NCBI GenBank assembly: GCA_905221605.1
Contig: CAJNDS010000169.1
Span: 801,001-865,000 of the forward strand
Direction of reading: 5' to 3'
Origin: Symbiodinium natans
Taxonomy: Eukaryota > Sar > Dinophyceae > Suessiales > Symbiodiniaceae
DNA: 64,000 nt
A program made the position numbers and the translations under genes. This document shows positions 44,055 through 54,406 of the stretch, piece after piece; positions within the stretch are counted from its first letter, which is position 1; each line of letters starts with the position of its first letter. A model generated the notes under the pieces. It did not search any database. It was not told where the DNA came from and worked only from the letters and a program-made list of their open reading frames with translations.

Positions 44055-44360
44055 AGCCATGCTGCTTCACGGACCATGCTGCTTCATTTTCGCGTGCTGC
44101 TTCACCGCGGCACGCGCATGCTGAAGCAGCACCCAAAAACGAAGCAGCACCAATGCTGAAGCGGAATGCAATTTGCAAGTAGATTTGCCAAGACAAGTTC
44201 GTTTGCCTGTTGTGACAGAGGCAGCAGCGGTTAGTACATTTACCAGTGCGTGCTGCTTCAAAGACCGTGCTGCTTGATTTTTGCGTGCTGTTTCATTTCG
44301 GCACACACATGTTGAAGCAGCACCAAAAAAATGAAGCAGCACCAAAGCTGAAGCGGAATG
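44055..44360. repeat. paired palindromic repeat, GTGCTGCTTCA type
   Basis: Two related blocks of about 110 bp (44055-44167, 44246-44360) are separated by a 78-bp spacer. Each has several GTGCTGCTTCA on the left, TGAAGCAGCAC on the right, and ends GCTGAAGCGGAATG. A 92-codon minus-strand frame crosses both and is probably incidental. Confidence 0.8.
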
Positions 44361-44524
44361 GCTATGGACACCTGTGAATTAAACCCCTAAACCCCATGAT
44401 AAACCCTAAACCCCTACATCCCTAAACCTTCCAGAACCCCTAAATCCCTAAGTAAACCCCTAAAACCCTAAGAATCCCCAAACACCCCAAAAGCCCTAAC
44501 AAACTCTTCAAAGAAGCTCTGCAG

Positions 44525-44628
44525 AAGCGCTGAGGCAGGAGTCCGTGGTCCAAGCGGCCTTGCCATGTCTTGTGGAGGCGGCCTTGGACTGGGCACAGGC
44601 GACTCCGGGATTGTTGCTGCTGCTTTAG
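44525..44628 (+). CDS. last exon of an unidentified gene
   Basis: After aagctctgcag reads ALRQESVVQAALPCLVEAAL DWAQATPGLLLLL and TAG. Helical, Ala/Leu-rich. One base comes from the preceding exon. Confidence 0.45.
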
Positions 44629-45159
44629 GGTTTATGTCGTTGTTGCGACTGCTCGATTTGGTTCTCTACATATTCCACAAGCGCCCATACACATACATAT
44701 ATATATATATACATATATATATATAGATATACATGTTATCAACATGTGCCCATTGCCCCACAAGTTTGTTCCAGAACCGGATTTCGCCCCACTGTTGGTA
44801 AATGAGGGAAGCGACGTTAGTGGTTGGCAGCCTCTCCGCTCGTAATGCCAGCCGGTGGATTCTTTGCTCGTCGGGGACCTTTTCAACCCTAAACGCCACA
44901 CCCCAAACCCGAAACCCTAAACCCTAAACCCTACACCCCGAAACCCTAAACCCCATATACCCAAAACCCTACAACTCAGAATCCCTGACCCACCTGGAGG
45001 CTCATGGGGTGGATCTAGCTTGGGTTCCAAGTCGGGTAACTGCAGCCGAAGCCTTTGTAGAACCTTATTTCGGGTATGACCTGGGTACATGGACCTGGGC
45101 CCTGAACCCTAAACCCTCAACCACATCTATAGCCCTGAAACCATGAAGTGCCCTTTCAG

Positions 45160-45231
45160 GGAGGGCACGCGGCCGTGATGAGCCACTTGCGGTCTGCGCA
45201 GGAGGCATTGCGTGTCCGTGCAGAGAGTTGA
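45160..45231 (+). CDS. candidate last exon
   Basis: After tgccctttcag reads GGHAAVMSHLRSAQEALRVR AES then TGA. Helix-forming. Confidence 0.4.
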   Translation, partial: GGHAAVMSHLRSAQEALRVRAES

Positions 45232-45339
45232 CGTGCAGGAATTAGTTTATAGGGTTGAGGGATTCCGATTTAGGGCTTAGGGTTTTTAGGCGTTATATTC
45301 AATACAGGAGGGGTCTCTTCTGGGGCCGGCTTCTTTCAG

Positions 45340-45428
45340 ATGTCGCGTGTTGCAAAGGTCTGGCAGATTGCCAGATCGGAGCCTAGATGTGAAAATCTAC
45401 ACTTCCAGTGGGGGCATCGCTGCTTCAG
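45340..45428 (+). CDS. candidate first exon
   Basis: ATG directly follows ggcttctttcag, as expected for a leader acceptor. Reads MSRVAKVWQIARSEPRCENL HFQWGHRCF and ends at GT in phase 2. Confidence 0.4.
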
Positions 45429-45939
45429 GTCCCCACAACAGCCATAAGGCCATAAGCCTAGAAACTTGAGCCGGGACCATCCCGAAATCCCATCAAGCCC
45501 TCACCCCCAGTTCCTGAACCCGTACCCTGAACCTCTACTGCTAGGCTTCTGGGTTGATATATCGGGCTACAGTCATATTTAGGGCACCTCTATCCCCGCC
45601 TATATGCCCATTGCCCCATGAACCTTCAAGTTGGCCTCCACTCAACTTACCGGCTCTTGGTAGGGAATGAGGGAACTAGGTGCCCAGCTATAGTCCTTTC
45701 TAAGGTAGCATTGGGTATGGGGTACCTAATTCCTTGGGAACTAGTAAGCCTAAGCCCTAAACACCCTCAGCCCCTCAACTCTGAACCTGGAAAACCCTCC
45801 AAACCGTTAAAACCCCTTCAACGCCCGGACAAAAAAGCCTCAAAACGCCGAAAGACCTGAAAACACCCATCCTGAAAACCTAATCCCTAAAACCCTCTAA
45901 ACCTCAACCCTAAACCCTAAACCCTAAACCCTAATCCAG

Positions 45940-46390
45940 TGGAGGCCCTGATTCGCATTGGCTTCGGTGGTGTCCTGCGCTTCACGGGCCCGTCGGGCCT
46001 GGGCGCCGAGAGACCTTTGAGTCACCGACAATCAGAAAAGGGGCCTGGGAGTGGGGTACGGTATAGGGTTTAAGGGTTTTAGGCTTGCAGGGTTTAAGGT
46101 TTTTTGTTTTGGCTTAGTGATTAAGGGTACAGGGTTCAGGGTTGAGGGGTTAACCTTTGGAGTTGGGGTGGCCAGGAATGGATGGGGTGGCCGGGAATGG
46201 AGGGGGAGGGCAGAGGACTTAGAACCCTAAACCCTAAACCCTAAATACCTTAGAATCCTGGCCCAGCCGCCGTTTCATGGCGCCAGGTAATTGTAAACGC
46301 TTGCGCGCGCCGCCTCGGCAGCCGGCCCGGCCCCAGGACAGGAAAGGAGGAAAGAGGGTTTCGCACAAAAGGGGAAGGGCAGGAGGGGGT

Positions 46391-46422
<32 letters not shown>

Positions 46423-46743
46423 GGGTGGGGGGTTTTTGAGGCACCCCCCCCTGTAGGAGCCACCGACAGGCGGACCCCTTACGGCATCGGTTTGCAGCTC
46501 CTCCAAGCGGTTGGGGGGGTCCCACAGGGCGGGGGGGGGGGGGGGGGGGTGGCGTCAAAAAATTTGGCATGGGGGAAGGGTTGGGTTAGGGGGAAGGAGG
46601 CCCGATCCGGTCTGCTTGTTCCAGACGCTTCTCGGCAGGAAGCCGAGGCGAATTCTTCTTTGCGGGGAGGGGGTAAGGCGCTTTTGAAGCACCTCAGACT
46701 TCGGACGCGCATAAGATCCAAGCCACCCTCTACAGGGCTTTAG
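45940..46743 (+). CDS. candidate exons of one gene
   Basis: 45940-46055 (EALIRIGFGGVLRFTGPSGL GAERPLSHRQSEKGPG, GT donor), possible 46267-46286 (PPFHGA, donor gtaatt), and last exon 46625-46743 (ASRQEAEANSSLRGGGKALL, KHLRLRTRIRSKPPSTGL, TAG). Poly-G tracts at 46385-46424 and 46530-46549 lie between. The middle joins are unresolved. Confidence 0.35.
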
Positions 46744-47238
46744 CTCCTATAGGCACACCGACCCTACTCTCGTAGATGAGGAGGAGAATAAGGGCTATGG
46801 ATTCGAGGTGTCTTACTTAATTTAAAGGGGTACGCTGCCCCAAGCCCGAAGCCCTGAACCCTTGTCCTTACACCCTAAACCCTAAACCCTAAGCCCTAAT
46901 CCCTAAACCCTAAACCCTAAGCCCTCAACCCTAAGCCCTAAGCCCTAAGCCCTAAACCCCAAACCCTAAACCCTAAACCCTATAAACCCTAAGCCCTGAT
47001 TAGACCCCAAAAACCCGAAAGCCTAAGCCACGCACCACTGACTGCCGAGGATGGCAAGAGCAGCGGTTCGGGCCACAAGTTCCCGCCCCCTGGCCTTATA
47101 AGGGGGTTTAGGGTTTCATGTGTGGGGTTTTTAGATCTCTAGGGTTGATTGTTTAGGGTGCATGGGGTTTAGGGTTAAGGGGGTTTTTAGGGTTTGGGGG
47201 TTTGCCCATGGTTTGGGGTAAGGGTAACAGGCCCCCAG

Positions 47239-47395
47239 GGCTTGCCGCGGGGGCTGTAGCAGCTCCTGAAGAGGGTACAAAGGATGCGGAACTGGCAAAC
47301 CGGTCCACCCCGCCTCCGTCGCACGTTTCAGCATGCCTGCCGTGTTGCTTTCAGCTGCATCCGAGCTCAACATGCAACCCCACGGCACGCTAGGG
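47239..47395 (+). CDS. candidate last exon(s)
   Basis: After aggcccccag reads LAAGAVAAPEEGTKDAELAN R. The frame either runs on to TAG at 47393, or splices out a 29-base GT...TTTCAG piece and continues MPAVLLSAASELNMQPHGTL to TAA near 47445. Both are open. A 29-base intron would be exceptional. Confidence 0.35.
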
Positions 47396-47531
47396 CCTAG
47401 AAACCTCCTATATGTGAACCCAAAAGCCCTACAAAGTCTATAAACCCCATAAAACCCCAGAAGCCCTGCAAAAAAAAAAAAACAAACCTAAACCCACGCC
47501 CCACAAGCCCCACAACCCCGCTTCGGCCCAG

Positions 47532-47582
47532 GATCGTCCTCCAGCGCCACTGTCGCCTCGCGCGCCAAAGCCCCGCACCTAT
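47532..47582 (+). CDS. isolated exon, proline-rich
   Basis: DRPPAPLSPRAPKPRTY, phase 0 at both ends, between cggcccag and GT (gttttc). Confidence 0.4.
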
Positions 47583-47941
47583 GTTTTCTGGAAAAACGCC
47601 GCATAAGTGTATAGCAAAAGTATAGTTTATAGTACCGATGTGGTATATGTTAATAGTACCCGTACCATTATATATCTATTTATGGTTCCCACCGCCCCCC
47701 TCCCATGCTCTAGGTTTCGCTTTTCTCCTCTGAAGATCATGACGGGGGCGGGTGAGCATATTTATTTGTATTCATTTCTACACATTGTACAAAGTAGTAT
47801 TCCTGCAGTATTCAAAAAAGTCTAACCCAGCAACGAAGGCTGATTTGGGCTTCGGACACTAGTGTTGCAGGTTTTAGGCCTTCAGGTTTAAAAGCTTGGG
47901 GTTTAGGGTTTAGGGTTTAGGGTTTAGGGTTTAGGGTTTAG

Positions 47942-48029
47942 GGTTCGTGGCCATCCTGCCTATGTGAATGTCCGGTGGCCTCGTGTAGCTGCTTCGATGG
48001 CGGTCGATCACAACTTTTGGGCCCTCTGG
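47942..48029 (+). CDS. exon accepted at the end of a TTTAGGG array
   Basis: Directly after the last TTTAG the frame reads VRGHPAYVNVRWPRVAASMA VDHNFWAL and ends at GT (gtccac). The acceptor is the array itself. Confidence 0.4.
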
Positions 48030-48040
48030 GTCCACTTCGG

Positions 48041-48182
48041 GTTTAGGGTTTAGGGGTTTAGGGGTTTAGGGGTTTAGGGGTTTAGGGGTTTAGGGGTTTA
48101 GGGGTTTAGGGGTTTAGGGGTTTAGGGGTTTAGGGGTTTAGGGGTTTAGGGGTTTAGGGGTTTAGGGGTTTAGGGGTTTAGG
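48041..48182. repeat. TTTAGGGG octamer array
   Basis: About 17 perfect eight-base units. Confidence 0.95.
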
Positions 48183-48459
48183 GTATATCTGCTGTTTTCG
48201 TGCCTGTTTTCTACAATCCTTGTAATCACTGGGTAGGGATTTCTGAAAGCCGTGCAGTTGAAGCCATACCAACAATAACCAGTACTCACCATGGGAGCCT
48301 TAATTCGAATAGGGTTTTCGGGGCGCTTATAGTATTATTATAACGGGAGCATAAGGGAATGCTACTCGCAATTATTCCGACCCCTAGACCACGCCCTTCT
48401 CATCATCCCTTTCGGCCCTAGAAGGCCTGCTCGACCTCCCTGCCCGCCGGGCACCGCAG

Positions 48460-48516
48460 TCTCCATCCTGCCAGCTCCTTTGCTGCAGCCGCGACGAAGG
48501 AGCTCTGGTGGTGTAA
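48460..48516 (+). CDS. candidate last exon
   Basis: After ggcaccgcag reads SPSCQLLCCSRDEGALVV, TAA. Confidence 0.35.
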   Translation, partial: SPSCQLLCCSRDEGALVV

Positions 48517-48747
48517 ACCCCTAAACCTTGCACCCTGAACCTTCTTCCCTTCGTTCCGGGTTTAGGGCCACCTTCAGGAGGATGTATACCGGGTTCCGGT
48601 CTTGGGCCCTACGTAATCAAAAAACGAGGGTTGAGGGTTTAGGGTTTGGGGTCCTTTTTGGGAACCTCCTTTCGATATGAATATATTGTAATTAGTGTCA
48701 GTACCATTTTTTGTTTCTTCTGAGCCTGTGGCATCTGTGAAACCCAG

Positions 48748-48795
48748 GTTGACTTGGCTGCGGAAGACAGCCCTGAAAGCGACTCGACTGGCAAC
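48748..48795 (+). CDS. isolated acidic exon
   Basis: VDLAAEDSPESDSTGN, 16 codons, phase 0 at both ends, between gaaacccag and GT (gtgggt). Confidence 0.45.
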
Positions 48796-49104
48796 GTGGG
48801 TTTAGGAGGGGGTGTGGGTGTAGCGTTCCCACATGGGGGTGGGGGGGGGGGGAGGGGGCGTTGTCCCAAATGAGGGTCCCTCAACAACACCATGTGTTGT
48901 TAAATTCCTGGAGCAGAGGTCCCCCAAAAGGAACAAGACGTAGGGGTTCCCCGAACCCCCAATGATGCACAACGCAGCCTCCTGAATCCTGCGTCAGGAC
49001 TGTGCTGGTTCAGAGTCTTCCATTAGGTAACGCTTCCCTAGCACCAGGACCCACCCCCAAACCCCAACACCCAAGTTCCCCAAGCCCCCCCCCCCCAAGC
49101 AAAC

Positions 49105-49227
49105 CTCAAACACGTGCGCGCGCACACGCACGCACGCACGCACGCACACACGCACGCACGCACGCACACACGCACACACGCACGCACGCACACATGCACA
49201 CACGCACACACGCACACACGCACACGT
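49105..49227. repeat. CACG/CACACG microsatellite
   Basis: Alternating purine-pyrimidine run of about 120 bp, a candidate Z-DNA former. The Cys-Val and His-Ala frames over it are artefacts. Confidence 0.95.
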
Positions 49228-49439
49228 ATGCACCACGAAAAGCAGAAGCTAAACCCATCAAGCCCCAAAACCCCCAAACCCCTAGAAGCCTTAACCCCGA
49301 AGTTATTCATCAAGCCCCAAAACACCCCTCCAAAACCCCTAAACACCTTAGACCCCCCAAACCCCCACAACCCCCCAAACCCCTTAAAAACCTAAACCCC
49401 CCAAAACCCTTAAAGACCTTAGCCCCCCTAAAAGCCCTT

Positions 49440-50098
49440 ATCCTCCCCCAGGCCACCGGCATATGGCGGCAGAGGCCAGACGCTTCGCGGCAGCGCGGCC
49501 AGGCCCAGATTTTGGGGCTTTGAGGCTTTCGAGGTTTAGGGTTTATAGGGTTTAGAGGGTTTACAGGGTTTAGAGGGTTTAGAGGGTTTAGAGAGCCGGG
49601 TTTAGAGGGTTTAGAGGGTTTAGAGAGAGGGTTTATAGGGTTTAGAGTTTGGGGTTTGGGGTTTGGTTTGTGGGGTTTAGGGTTTAGGGTTTAGGGTTTG
49701 GGGTTTAGGTGGGTTTAAGGGGGCTAGGGGGTGTAGGGGAGGGTTTAGGGGCTGTTCTGTTGTGATTGCCTGCGGGCTGGTTTGGGTTGGTTGTAGGCGG
49801 AAATTGTGCTTAAGGTGTTGTTAGGAGATGTATTTTCATTGTTTTGAAGCGCGGGGTGCGAGGGTTGGGTTTAAGGTTTGGTTGTTCAGCTATCAGGTTA
49901 ACGGCCTTTGGGGCTAGCATTAGTTAGCCGAGCGGTTTGTTGTTTTTTCTCGTATTTGTTTTTTACAATAGGCTTTAAGTAAGGTTTGGGGTCGACAGGC
50001 TTGGTTGGGTTTTGTTTAGGCTGAAGGTTTTTTTGGCTTAGAGGTGTACAGTCTCTCGGTTTCGTGCGCTGTGTGTGTGGGTGGTTGAATACTTTGCC
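49440..50098. other. stretch with one weak exon
   Basis: A possible exon after cctcccccag at 49453 (HMAAEARRFAAARPGPDF). The rest is degenerate TTTAGAGGG-like and TTTAGGG repeats, then unassigned sequence. Confidence 0.3.
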
Positions 50099-50254
50099 AT
50101 GGCAAGCTTGGGCATTGTCGTTCACATGCTGCGCTGCTGCACAGGTAGCGACCCTGTGCGAACGCGATTGCTAGAGTGGGCAGACGGCCAGGACGCGGAG
50201 GCTGAATTTGTCTCTCGTGTGGGCTTGCAAGAGTTCCTGTCGTTGGTTCAGTAG
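50099..50254 (+). CDS. small open frame, 51 residues, or terminal exon
   Basis: ATG to TAG: MASLGIVVHMLRCCTGSDPV RTRLLEWADGQDAEAEF, then VSRVGLQEFLSLVQ. An internal AG at 50144 could make the second part a spliced last exon in the same frame. Helical. No family recognised. Confidence 0.45.
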   Translation: MASLGIVVHMLRCCTGSDPVRTRLLEWADGQDAEAEFVSRVGLQEFLSLVQ

Positions 50255-50574
50255 GGTTCTGTACGCTTGAGACGCATGGCGCTTGCACCACCCGTAAACC
50301 CTGAACCCGAAGCCATTAGGGTTAGCAATTCCGAAGCCCACCGTTCCCAAATTTGAGATGGAGTATAGCTGACGTGTCAAGGGCTCATGCTCCTAGGGAA
50401 GAGCCGACACATTTGAACATACAGCGGGCCGCAACAGCCAGAAGCACAAAGGCGAGCAACACCGTTGTTACCAAAGCCGAAAACCTAAACCCTAACCCTA
50501 AACCCTAAACCCTCAACCCCTAAACCGTAAACCCTAAACCCTAAACCCCAATCCCCTGAACCCCAAACGACCAG

Positions 50575-50680
50575 GCCTGGGCTGCCGAGGATGACGCGCC
50601 GAAGAGCCAGCCGCCGCCCAAGGCCTCGGCTGGGGCTCCTATAGGTCTTTTCGGGGATGCGGGGATGGGGGATGTTGAGG
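50575..50680 (+). CDS. isolated candidate exon
   Basis: AWAAEDDAPKSQPPPKASAG APIGLFGDAGMGDVE after aacgaccag, ending at GTTTAGGG. Confidence 0.4.
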
Positions 50681-50884
50681 TTTAGGGTTCAGGGTTTAGG
50701 GTTTAGGGTTTAATTAGGGTCTAGGGCTAGGGGTTAGGGTTTCGGGTTCGGGTTTAGGGCCAGAGTTTAGGAGTTTAGGGGTGAGGTTTTTTAGGCGTTA
50801 GGGGCTGGGGCTTGGGGTCTTTTAGCTTGGGCGTGTGTAAACTTCGCTACATAGAGACATCCGATCTTTGTGGCTTATGTACAG

Positions 50885-51088
50885 GTGCTGTTCCTTGGGG
50901 CCCCAAAAGCCCTGAGCCCAGGGCCCTTCACTCGTTTCTTCGCAGCAATCGGGGTTGCTGTGCCGTTGTGGAGAGGCGGCGATGCCTGGAAAGCCTATCG
51001 TGGGCTACACTCCCAACAGGGAACGGCCCTCAGAATCATCATCGTGACAGAAGGAGAGAAGTTTCAGTTTCGGATCTCTGTTGCTTGA
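50885..51088 (+). CDS. last exon of an unidentified gene
   Basis: After cttatgtacag reads VLFLGAPKALSPGPFTRFFA, AIGVAVPLWRGGDAWKAYRG, LHSQQGTALRIIIVTEGEKF, QFRISVA, TGA (67 residues). A globular-protein-like beta/alpha mixture. The overlapping 147-codon frame is a shadow. Confidence 0.5.
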   Translation: MLFLGAPKALSPGPFTRFFAAIGVAVPLWRGGDAWKAYRGLHSQQGTALRIIIVTEGEKFQFRISVA

Positions 51089-51485
51089 CTCGCCCGGGGT
51101 GCCTCTGGGCAAGATGGAGCCTTGAGCGCGGACCCTCACTCGTTTTTGTTGTTTGGCGCTCTTCGCCGTTTTGCTGCAATGAGATCCGTCTTGCCACATT
51201 GCACGGCAAAGGTCGACATGGGCCCCTTCCCTCCGCAGCCGGGCAGCAGGCGTGACACCCCATGATCGAGTCCTGTGAGCCCAAAAGGCTGGTTAAGGAG
51301 CGTGTCGCAACAGCACTAAGAGGTTGATTGGGCTTTTTTTTTAGGCCAGTTTAGGTCTTCTCTCCCTATAGGGTGTAAAAGGTAGCGAGTTGGAAGGTAG
51401 CTGGCATACTCTTGCCAGGATCTACCCCGTGGCACAGCAGCGTGGGCCGCTGCAGCGATGAGAGGGAAGCTTTAACTGCTTAAGG

Positions 51486-51572
51486 CGGACCTGGAGCCAA
51501 AGTGCAGCCGGGGGATGAGAGAAGAAGAAGCCAAAAAGGAGAGGGAAGGATGCAAGGCCAGGCTGCAGGCTT
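51486..51572 (+). CDS. candidate exon, coiled-coil-like
   Basis: ADLEPKCSRGMREEEAKKER EGCKARLQ after ctgcttaag. A GC donor follows. Poly-G tracts at 51675-51700 and 51727-51745 lie downstream. Confidence 0.4.
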
Positions 51573-51862
51573 GCGGTTTCCGGGCTGGGTTACATTTTCA
51601 CGGCTCGACCCCGATGTCCTCTCTTTGTCTTTCTTGCTTGTTATCATGTTTGTGTTTTTTTGTTTTTTTTTGTGGGGGGGGGGGGGGGGGGGGGGGGGTT
51701 TTAGGGTTTAGGGTATGTGTTTATGCGGGGGGGGGGGGGGGGGGAGGTGGTTAGGACTTTGATTTGAAGCTGTATCGGCTGCCAGCCGAAAGGGCATCCT
51801 AAGTTGTCTGGGTGCGCTGTTCATGCTGCAGCAGGGTCGTGGGTCTTAGGGGTGAATTCCTT

Positions 51863-51968
51863 GGGATGTTCCCCCTTATACTTACAGTCCTTACTAGGGA
51901 TTATACTGGGGGGGGGGGTACTACAATCCCCATTAAGGACTGTTAGTATACGTGGGGAACATTTGAAG
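51863..51968. mobile_element. foldback element, family 1 (copy d)
   Basis: GGGATGTTCCCCCTTATACT to GTGGGGAACATTT. Its flanks GAATTCCTT and GAAGGAATTC extend the palindrome, and the centre holds a G run. Confidence 0.75.
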
Positions 51969-51984
51969 GAATTCCGATATGCAG

Positions 51985-52070
51985 GGTGGGATGAACCAGT
52001 CGATGTGAGGGCTTCCCGCAAGGAATGGGGTCTTGTGGTGGGCGTACTTCCCAGGCTCATGAAATTCTGA
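51985..52070 (+). CDS. last exon of an unidentified gene
   Basis: After cgatatgcag reads WDEPVDVRASRKEWGLVVGV LPRLMKF and TGA. It begins only 16 bp after a family-1 element, which therefore lies against the acceptor. Confidence 0.45.
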
Positions 52071-52404
52071 GCCCTTTGTGTCGTAACCGTAGCAACTACT
52101 AAACCCTGAAACCTGAAGGGTGCTGAGCTTTGCCGCTGCTACCATCCTAAACCCTAAACCCAAACCCCCCCCCCCTAAACCCTAAACCCCATGCCCTTGG
52201 CCTTAAAAAGGTTTGGAACAGCTGCGCCCGAACCCCGCCCCCGAAACCCTATGCAGCCTTCGGCCTGACCCTGACCCTGCAACCCTCAACCCTTTAGCCC
52301 TGACCCAAACCTTGTAGCAGAACCCCCCAAACCTTGTAGACCCCCAGCAGAACCCCCTTAAACCCGAAGCCCTAAACCCCGTAGACACCAACAAGACCCC
52401 CAAA

Positions 52405-52480
52405 CCCTAAACCCATAAACCCATAAACCCATAAACCCATAAACCATAAACCCATAAACCCATAAACCCATAAACCCATA
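52405..52480. repeat. CCCATAAA octamer array
   Basis: About nine units, with one missing C. Confidence 0.95.
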
Positions 52481-52646
52481 AGCTGCTCCTAAAGAACCAT
52501 ATACCTCTAAACCCATGACCCCTAAACCCTAATTCCTAAACCCATGAACCCCTAAAGCCATGAGCCCCTAAACCCTAAACCCGAAACCCTAAACCCTAAT
52601 TCCAAAGCTCACTTGCATCCTGCAGCCTACCAACTTATTTTCCCAG

Positions 52647-53233
52647 TTTTGTTTCGGTGCCCTCCTGGGTTCAGAGCTGCACGGCCGGGCCCTTGGGGGT
52701 TAGGGTTTAGGGTTTAGGGTTTAGGATTTAGGGTTTCGCGTTAAGGGTTTAGGGTTTAGGATTTAGGGTTTAGGGTTTAGGGTTTAGGGTTTAGGGTTTA
52801 GGGTTTAGGGTTTAGGGTTTCGGGATCCCAGCCTTGTGGGCTCATCGCACGGGTAGCTCTGGAGGGTTTTTTTTGGTATATTCTACGGTCTTGTGGGTGA
52901 CATGTAAACTAAGACCTAGACTGGGCCCTTATTACTTTTTTTGGGAGCTTAGGTTCCCGGATAGACCCCTTTAGCCCAAAAAGGGCGCCTTTTACCATTC
53001 CTGGGTTACTCCCCAACTTGGGGCTGGATTTTCGAATGACCGCAGGATGGGACCCCCCACACCTCTACAGCCTTGGGAGAGGATCATGTGTGAGAGTCTT
53101 TGTGAAAAGGGGCAATTCACCGCAAATTGCCTCCGGCTGGAAGTTCTCCCTTGTTTCTTCGGGGTGGCTCTCCGGCGTTGAATCCCTTCTTTCGGTCGTC
53201 AACGTTTACAGAAGCTTCGGGTGTCGGCTTTAG
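52647..53233 (+). CDS. three-exon gene end, intron holding a family-2 element
   Basis: Exons 52647-52698 (FCFGALLGSELHGRAL), 52832-52852 (21 bp: LWAHRT) and 53046-53233 (WDPPHLYSLGRGSCVRVFVK, RGNSPQIASGWKFSLVSSGW, LSGVESLLSVVNVYRSFGCR, L, TAG) join in phase 1 throughout. The first acceptor is cttattttcccag, and the first intron is a TTTAGGG array. The second intron contains a complete family-2 element. Function unknown. Confidence 0.55.
52915..53025. mobile_element. foldback element, family 2 (copy c)
   Basis: CTAGACTGGGCCCTTATTAC at the left and CTGGGTTACTCCCCAACTTG at the right, with TTAGGTTCCCGGATAGACCC and AAAGGGCGCC inside. Confidence 0.55.
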
Positions 53234-53585
53234 GCTTTAGGGTTTGCAGGTAACATGCTTTGGATGGGTAAAATCCGTCATGGCAAACCCCTGAAGCCCT
53301 AAACCAAAGGTCAGCATTCACTCTGCCCTGCGCGTCTCGAGGGTTTGTCGTTTTAGGCAGGCTGGCGGTGTGGGCATAGGATCTCTTTTGGGGGTTTGAA
53401 TGATCAGGTAGCTGAAATGATACGAATCATCATCAGGTAGCTTGTGGCTGGTTTGGGGTGACATTCTTGATAAGGTACCCTAAAGGAAACAGGTACCAAC
53501 AAGCCCCCTGCCCCCCGACCCCTTCCTTAAGGGTTATTTCCCACATTTCAGGGTTAGGGCATGCCACCCAAGGTTTTCTTTTTAG

Positions 53586-54093
53586 GGCCAATGTACAACC
53601 GGGTCCTGCCCACCCTTCAAGACACAGAGGTGCGTTCTTGGCACGCCGATTCTTCGACCATGCTCAAGTCTATAGATCAGGCGACCATGACTGTTATGGG
53701 CTTAGGGTGTGGGGCCTGTCCGGTTTTTGAAAGGATCCCAGCCTAAACCCGAAACCCCCTAAACCCTAGACCCATTCAATTATTCTATTTGTGGGACGGA
53801 ATTTGGGGTATGATCGTTCCGGAGCGCCTTGGACCTCCAGGCTGCTCGAACCACCTCGTCAACTCTCTTGAACTGGGTTTAGGGTTTAGGGTTTGGGGTT
53901 TGGGGTTTAGGGTTTGGGGTTTGGGGTTTGGGGTTTACGGTTTAGGCCCTAACTCCGAGACCCGAAACTCCAAAGCCCGAAACCCGAAGGTCACGAAGTA
54001 TCGACCGTCTTTCTTTGCGCAGACCCTTTTGTTTTGGGTCGTTTAAGGTGTAGGGGTCAAGTAAACATATGGTTTTCAGTGCTTTTGGCTTAG
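53586..54093 (+). CDS. three-exon gene end
   Basis: Exons 53586-53699 (PMYNRVLPTLQDTEVRSWHA, DSSTMLKSIDQATMTVM), 53841-53876 (CSNHLVNSLEL) and 54023-54093 (PFVLGRLRCRGQVNIWFSVL, LA, TAG) join in phase 1 throughout. Donors are GC and GT, the latter GTTTAGGG. Acceptors are gttttctttttag, gacctccag and tttgcgcag. An in-frame ATG at 53561 would give MPPKVFFLGPMYNRV. No family recognised. Confidence 0.55.
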
Positions 54094-54178
54094 GGTATCA
54101 CAGGGGCCCTAGTCTTATACAACCGCCTTTGTTCGGCTGGCACTGATCCATGCTTCCTAAACTTTTAAACTACAACCT

Positions 54179-54262
54179 TGGGATGTAGCAGTCCTTACTA
54201 GGGATTCGAGTACCCCTGTTCTCATCCCTATAAGGATTGTGAGTGTAAGGGGGAACATCCCA
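54179..54262. mobile_element. foldback element, family 1 (copy e)
   Basis: A shorter copy missing the left CCCCCTTATACT block: GGGATGTAGCAGTCCTTACT to GTAAGGGGGAACATCCC. Confidence 0.7.
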
Positions 54263-54289
54263 ACCCTGACCCCTCAAGCAACCCTAAAC

Positions 54290-54368
54290 CCTAAACCCTA
54301 AACCCTAAACCCTAAACCCTAAACCCTAAACCCTAAACCCTAAACCCTAAACCCTAAACCCTAAACCC
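54290..54368. repeat. CCCTAAA array
   Basis: Eleven perfect heptamers. Confidence 0.95.
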
Positions 54369-54406
54369 CCCCAAGAGCCTTGACCATGTCTTTCGTCTTG
54401 CCACAG

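Noticed and set aside
49002-49523. 173-codon frame with His/Ala/Thr repeats
   Set aside because: Translation of the CACG microsatellite and degenerate heptamers.
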